This document shows positions 60,602 to 64,000 of a DNA stretch of 64,000 nt, piece by piece. The translations under genes and the position numbers were made by a program. The stretch comes from CCMP332 sp040218795 (GTDB taxonomy: Bacteria; Bacteroidota; Bacteroidia; Cytophagales; CCMP332). The stretch is from NCBI GenBank assembly GCA_040218795.1, contig JAVJQT010000005.1, forward strand, positions 496,001 through 560,000, read 5' to 3'. Numbering within the stretch: position 1 is the first letter of the stretch; each line of letters opens with the position of its first letter. The notes under the pieces are model-generated. The model saw only the letters and a program-made list of their open reading frames with translations. It was not told where the DNA came from and searched no databases.

Positions 60602-61825
60602 TTAGATATAAAAATCTACTTGTTCATAGTGTTTGAGCAATTCCGTCATTCTGTCGGGATCCTCTCCACGAAAATTGATGGTCCCAAAATGATTTCCAAA
60701 GCCTTCCCTGTTATCACTAATTTTTTGAGTAGATAATGGAGGAACCAGACTATGATCCACAAAATATGGTTCATTATTCAATTCCTCCGGTATTTCAAGT
60801 TTAGAAAATTGTGTTTTCCTAGGATAGATCATTACGTTGCCATTGTAGTTTTCAGGTCTGTAATCTTTTGGTGGAAAGATACTATCCAATTCTTCATCAC
60901 TTGCATTTGGATCGTGACATAGAACAAAAGCTGCCAGGGCATCAAAATCAAAGGATTTTCCACACAATTCTAAAATATGCCCTCCGGGTATTCTACAAGC
61001 CGTTTCCCCGAAATTTAATTCGTCGTTTTCGGTTAAGAACCACTCCGGATGTACCATACCGTATTCTATTCCAAAAATATCCACAAGTTTTTGAACATGT
61101 TTCTCTATCAAGTCTCGTTTGGAATGTAAATAATGTCCCTCGGGTATAAAATTTGAATAGCCCAATTTGACATACTCCGTAATATTCAGAAATCTGATTT
61201 TTCCTTTGTGCACAAAAGCTTCACAAGAAAATTCCCTTCCGGGTAAATGACTTTCTGCCAGACATGGAAAATCACCATCCTGACATTTTTCATCGATATC
61301 ATTCATGGATTTTAAAAGACGATGACCAACGGTACCTGCTGATGCAAAAGGTTTAATATGTACCCAGGAATCTTCTTCCCCCGGTAATTGAAGGTTGGCT
61401 TCATTTAAACGCCTCATAAATGCTTTTACCCCTTCTTTATTATGTACTTCCTCAAAAAGCCCAACCCTAAGTCCGCCGATTAAGGCTTTTCTTTTCATCA
61501 TGGCCTTGTTTCTAAACAAAAATGCGCGATTAAGAACCCTTGGGTCATTTCTATAAATTGAATTTAAAGCTCCCGCCCATTCTACTGTTTCTTCAAATAG
61601 TGGAACCGCTACATCAACATTAAAGGGTTTAAGTTTTTCTGCTAAATCAAGTGAATTAGACGTATCGTTCCACTCATCCAGTGAATAAGGAAGGAAAGGT
61701 ATGTTATTTTCATCAGCGTAATGCTGAAAATCCGGAAAAGATACAACTACATAAGGTTTGCCGAGTTTTTGCATACTTTCGATGACAGGTAAACTCCAAC
61801 CCATCAATGCGAAACAATTGGCCAT
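60602..61825 (-). CDS. ATP-grasp ligase of the amino-acid ligase type
   Basis: 407 residues. The N-terminal domain starts with a MANCFALMGWSLPVIESMQK Rossmann-like strand. The ATP-grasp part shows WVHIKPFASAGTVGHRLL (nucleotide-binding lysine), ESHLPGREFSCEAFVHKGKI and the metal-binding region HPEWFLTENDELNFGETACR with IPGGHI. This pattern is close to carboxylate-amine ligases such as BacD-type L-amino-acid ligases. It would couple a carboxylate to an amine with ATP hydrolysis. Likely first gene of the operon with the 664-residue protein, alr and argBDCJ; the 215 bases before it contain no promoter I can support. Confidence 0.85.
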   Translation of the reverse strand: MANCFALMGWSLPVIESMQKLGKPYVVVSFPDFQHYADENNIPFLPYSLDEWNDTSNSLDLAEKLKPFNVDVAVPLFEETVEWAGALNSIYRNDPRVLNRAFLFRNKAMMKRKALIGGLRVGLFEEVHNKEGVKAFMRRLNEANLQLPGEEDSWVHIKPFASAGTVGHRLLKSMNDIDEKCQDGDFPCLAESHLPGREFSCEAFVHKGKIRFLNITEYVKLGYSNFIPEGHYLHSKRDLIEKHVQKLVDIFGIEYGMVHPEWFLTENDELNFGETACRIPGGHILELCGKSFDFDALAAFVLCHDPNASDEELDSIFPPKDYRPENYNGNVMIYPRKTQFSKLEIPEELNNEPYFVDHSLVPPLSTQKISDNREGFGNHFGTINFRGEDPDRMTELLKHYEQVDFYI

Positions 61826-62040
61826 AATTATTTAAAATTTTGATTTTGACTAAGAACGCACTTATCCTCTTGAACAGAAAATAAGTCGCTATGGTAGATT
61901 TTCCACCTTGTGATATTGCCTAACATCTAAAGAAATAATGACTTCCCTATGTTATTGTTCCTTAAAATCTCAATCCCCTAGTATTATGCAATTAATTATT
62001 AGAATAATTATATCTAATTTAGGTTAAAACGATTTAAAAC

Positions 62041-62865
62041 TTAATTTACCCTCACATGACTAAATTTTAGAATAGCCACAAAAAAGGTTCCTCCGATAAT
62101 ATTTCCAACGGTTGACCAAAACTGAACATTGATATATTCAGCAAACCCGGGGCCATGTCCTGAAAGAAGACCCGTAAGTAATTCCACCGATCCCACTATA
62201 CAATGGTGCAATCCTGCAAGTCCGATAATGGCGGTTACCAAAATAACCATGAAGATCCGGCTGAGGGTTTCCTGAGATGAAGTTATTAACCAGCCAAGTA
62301 AGCCCATCATCCATCCGGCTAGAATTGCAGAAAATAATATAACATACCAATTATGTGAAGTAAGCTTTTCAGATAATATAGCGAATGATTCAAAGTTAAC
62401 GAAGCCTATTTGGGTCCCTATAAAAGTTATTAGAATGGCAGATACCAATCCACCAATAATATTTCCGGCATAAACGATCCCCCATAAAGCCAAAAGGCTT
62501 TTAATGCTAACTGAGCCATTTAAAACAGGCAAAATGGCCAATGATGTGTGTTCAGTAAACAATTCGGATCGACCTATTATTACAAATATGAAACCAACGG
62601 GATAACACAATGCCAGAGCTAAGGTCATTGATTCATGGCTTAGAGAATCGTAAAACAAAGTGATTACAGAAGCCATTAGCAAAACACTAAATGCAATTTC
62701 AAGCCCGGCAGAAAATGAGGAAATAAACAAGCCAAGATTTGACCGATTAAATTCTTTTAAACTTGTGGCTATTTGTTCATCGAGAATTTGATTTATTTCT
62801 TTAGGTCGGTCCGGGACAGGACTTAAGTCTTTTTCTCTTGGTTCACCTCTTTTTGTTGCTGCCAT
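62041..62865 (-). CDS. FNT-family (formate/nitrite transporter-like) membrane channel
   Basis: 274 residues. About 45 soluble N-terminal residues precede six transmembrane segments. The conserved pore histidine is in AGLHHCIVGSVE and the Gly/Asn-rich ends (YAGNIIGGLVSA; VGNIIGGTFFVA) of the two half-helices match the FNT family, whose pentamers move formate, nitrite or similar monocarboxylates. The charged N-terminus (KRGEPREKDL) resembles the YfdC branch, whose substrate is not settled. Last gene of the ispG operon, 3 nt after the YjbR-like gene. Confidence 0.88.
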   Translation of the reverse strand: MAATKRGEPREKDLSPVPDRPKEINQILDEQIATSLKEFNRSNLGLFISSFSAGLEIAFSVLLMASVITLFYDSLSHESMTLALALCYPVGFIFVIIGRSELFTEHTSLAILPVLNGSVSIKSLLALWGIVYAGNIIGGLVSAILITFIGTQIGFVNFESFAILSEKLTSHNWYVILFSAILAGWMMGLLGWLITSSQETLSRIFMVILVTAIIGLAGLHHCIVGSVELLTGLLSGHGPGFAEYINVQFWSTVGNIIGGTFFVAILKFSHVRVN

Positions 62866-62868
62866 AAA

Positions 62869-63216
62869 TTAGATTAATCCGGATTGATCTTTTTTAGGAA
62901 GACTCTTTACAATTAAAAAATAGGAATGATCAATCAATTCATACATTAATTTATCGGGGACACTGCCATCGGTTAACACAGTATTCCAGTGCGTCTTATT
63001 CATATGATAGCCAGGTGTAATTCCGTAGAAGCGTTCACGTAGATCAATGGATCTTTCCGGCTCGCATTTTAAATTTATACTTTCAAAAAGCTCCACGTCA
63101 GCCAAAGCAAACATTTTGCCCTTGACTTTAAAGACCAGCACATCGGGTCCAAAAGGAAAAGTATCAGTTACGGATTTTTTTCCGAGGCAGTATTCTACAA
63201 AAGCCTCAAAAGTCAT
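62869..63216 (-). CDS. MmcQ/YjbR-family protein
   Basis: 115 residues. MTFEAFVEYCLGKKSVTDTF at the start, FGPDVLVFKVKGKMFALADV and TPGYHMNKTHWNTV are the hallmarks of the MmcQ/YjbR family (CyaY-like fold), DNA-binding-like proteins of unclear role. Its ATG shares a base with the stop codon of the small membrane protein upstream (TAATG), and the FNT gene follows after 3 nt. Confidence 0.88.
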   Translation of the reverse strand: MTFEAFVEYCLGKKSVTDTFPFGPDVLVFKVKGKMFALADVELFESINLKCEPERSIDLRERFYGITPGYHMNKTHWNTVLTDGSVPDKLMYELIDHSYFLIVKSLPKKDQSGLI

Positions 63217-63389
63217 TAGAAAAAGCGTTTTGCAATTACAAATATGATCCCTACAAGAAACATAATGATTGAAATTTTATTAATCCCGTGCATCATTTTC
63301 AAATTAAAGCTGCTTGGTCTGTTAGGGTCTTTCTTTCTAAAAAAGTAAAACAATACTTCTTTAAACCCAAAATACTCTTTTAATTTCAT
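63216..63389 (-). CDS. small single-span membrane protein (DUF6728-like)
   Basis: 57 residues from the ATG at 63389, which overlaps the ispG stop as ATGA; a longer frame starting at 63416 lies wholly inside ispG and is rejected. MKLKEYFGFKEVLFYFFRKK and RPSSFNLKMMHGINKISIIM are followed by one hydrophobic helix (FLVGIIFVIA). I recall this pattern as DUF6728 in Bacteroidota, function unknown. It is translationally coupled to ispG and to the YjbR-like gene. Confidence 0.75.
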   Translation of the reverse strand: MKLKEYFGFKEVLFYFFRKKDPNRPSSFNLKMMHGINKISIIMFLVGIIFVIAKRFF

Positions 63390-64000
63390 AATTCCTGATT
63401 TTCGGGCTCTCGCCACATACCATCTGATTTTATTATTTCAATAAGTTCGTCCACTGCATTTTCCGAAGGGACACTTCGCTTAATGACCTCTTTGCCTTTG
63501 TACAAAGTAATTTTGCCTTTTCCTGATCCAACATATCCGTAATCGGCATCCGCCATTTCACCCGGGCCATTAACGATACAACCCATAATACCAATTTTAA
63601 CACCCTTGAGATGATCCGTTCTTTTTCTGATCATGGCTGTTGTGTCCTGGAGATCAAAAAGCGTTCTGCCACAGGATGGGCAAGAAATATACTCTGTCTT
63701 GGACATTCTTGTACGCGTAGCCTGCAAAACACCAAAGGCAGTTTGATTCGCCAATTTTGCCAATTTCAGGTTTTCACTTCTGGAATTCTCATCGGATATT
63801 AATTTTAAACTTATTCCATCACCAAAGCCATCAACAAATAGCCCACCCGTATCTGTAGAGGAGTACAATCTGAAATCGTCGGAATTCAAAGCCCCATAAT
63901 CGGAAAATATCAGGACAGGAGAATTGATATTTCTATTTTGTAATTCCAGAAATGCCGCTCTAAGCTCAGGGTATCTATGATTGGTTTTAGCCGATAACAT
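63386..64000 (-). CDS. ispG: IspG (GcpE), 4-hydroxy-3-methylbut-2-enyl diphosphate synthase, 5' part outside the window
   Basis: The gene runs off the right edge; 204 residues of the C-terminus are visible. The iron-sulfur cysteines are in ISCPSCGRTLFDL and MGCIVNGPGEMADADYGYVG, with the family-specific GYVGSGKGKITLYKGKE. IspG makes HMBPP in the MEP isoprenoid pathway, using a [4Fe-4S] cluster. The visible SDYGALNSDDFRLYSSTDTG lies in the extra domain of the long IspG type found in Bacteroidota. First gene of the ispG, small membrane protein, yjbR, FNT run. Confidence 0.93.
   Translation of the reverse strand: MLSAKTNHRYPELRAAFLELQNRNINSPVLIFSDYGALNSDDFRLYSSTDTGGLFVDGFGDGISLKLISDENSRSENLKLAKLANQTAFGVLQATRTRMSKTEYISCPSCGRTLFDLQDTTAMIRKRTDHLKGVKIGIMGCIVNGPGEMADADYGYVGSGKGKITLYKGKEVIKRSVPSENAVDELIEIIKSDGMWREPENQEL

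Noticed and set aside
63390..63416. longer start for the 57-residue membrane protein
   Set aside because: Those nine codons lie inside ispG; the ATG at 63389 makes a standard ATGA overlap with the ispG stop.
1..64000. CRISPR arrays, insertion sequences, prophage, tRNA or rRNA genes
   Set aside because: Looked for spaced direct repeats, transposase and integrase motifs and tRNA arm patterns; found none that I could support.

Overview
The window reads as chromosomal DNA of a member of the Bacteroidota, most likely an aquatic or marine Cytophagales-type organism; the exact lineage is an inference. Reasons: low GC content; promoter cores of the phylum-specific form TTTG-N20/21-TAnnTTTG; a PorP/SprF-type type IX secretion protein; many lipoproteins and outer-membrane barrels; DUF4382, DUF4199, DUF4097 and DUF2490 families; MacB/FtsX-type permeases; a lipoprotein M49 peptidase; and a proton-pumping rhodopsin. 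I see no phage, insertion sequence, CRISPR array, tRNA or rRNA gene.

Region 1 (1-8.1 kb): a 5'-truncated DUF2490 barrel, a DUF4382 lipoprotein, then a leftward three-gene export operon (ABC exporter, HlyD-like adaptor, TolC-like channel), a TetR regulator and a divergent PAP2 phosphatase. A 23-bp element is repeated almost identically over the promoter of the exporter operon and in the tetR/PAP2 intergenic region, which predicts an autoregulated TetR circuit. The exporter ATPase has degenerate catalytic motifs.

Region 2 (8.1-31.2 kb): mostly accessory and sensory genes on the plus strand: a Tat-signal pirin, a PorT-like barrel, a HAMP adenylate cyclase with a VOC protein, a MacB/FtsX permease, a flavodoxin-fold protein, a green-tuned DTE proteorhodopsin with a hairpin abutting its start codon, WG-repeat proteins, a Cys/Met-metabolism PLP enzyme, a PAS-PAS histidine kinase, a DPP III-like lipoprotein peptidase, PorP/SprF, CCA tRNA nucleotidyltransferase and a TPR protein.

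Region 3 (31.4-53.1 kb): housekeeping and envelope genes: two glycosyltransferases, FtsE, transaldolase/FSA, an SRP RNA with a URRC-type tetraloop on the minus strand, a CvfB-like S1 protein, a 50-residue glycine-rich membrane peptide, GuaA, an LpoA-like TPR-binding protein fusion, DacB, an ABCG-like transporter with a TerB-like N-terminus, an XRE/DinB pair with a palindromic operator, rhomboid protease, BioY, TPR protein, CoA pyrophosphatase and MscS.

Region 4 (53.1-64 kb): the most interesting part. A tight leftward seven-gene run carries an amino-acid-ligase-like ATP-grasp enzyme, a 664-residue protein with a papain-like Cys/His/Asn pattern that I do not recognise, a stand-alone alanine racemase, and argB-argD-argC-argJ, enough to make ornithine but with no argF, argG or argH alongside. 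It looks like a candidate pathway for an ornithine- or D-amino-acid-derived small molecule, although plain arginine biosynthesis with unrelated passengers is not excluded. The window ends with ispG (truncated), a DUF6728-like small membrane protein, a YjbR-like protein and an FNT-family channel, arranged as one operon.
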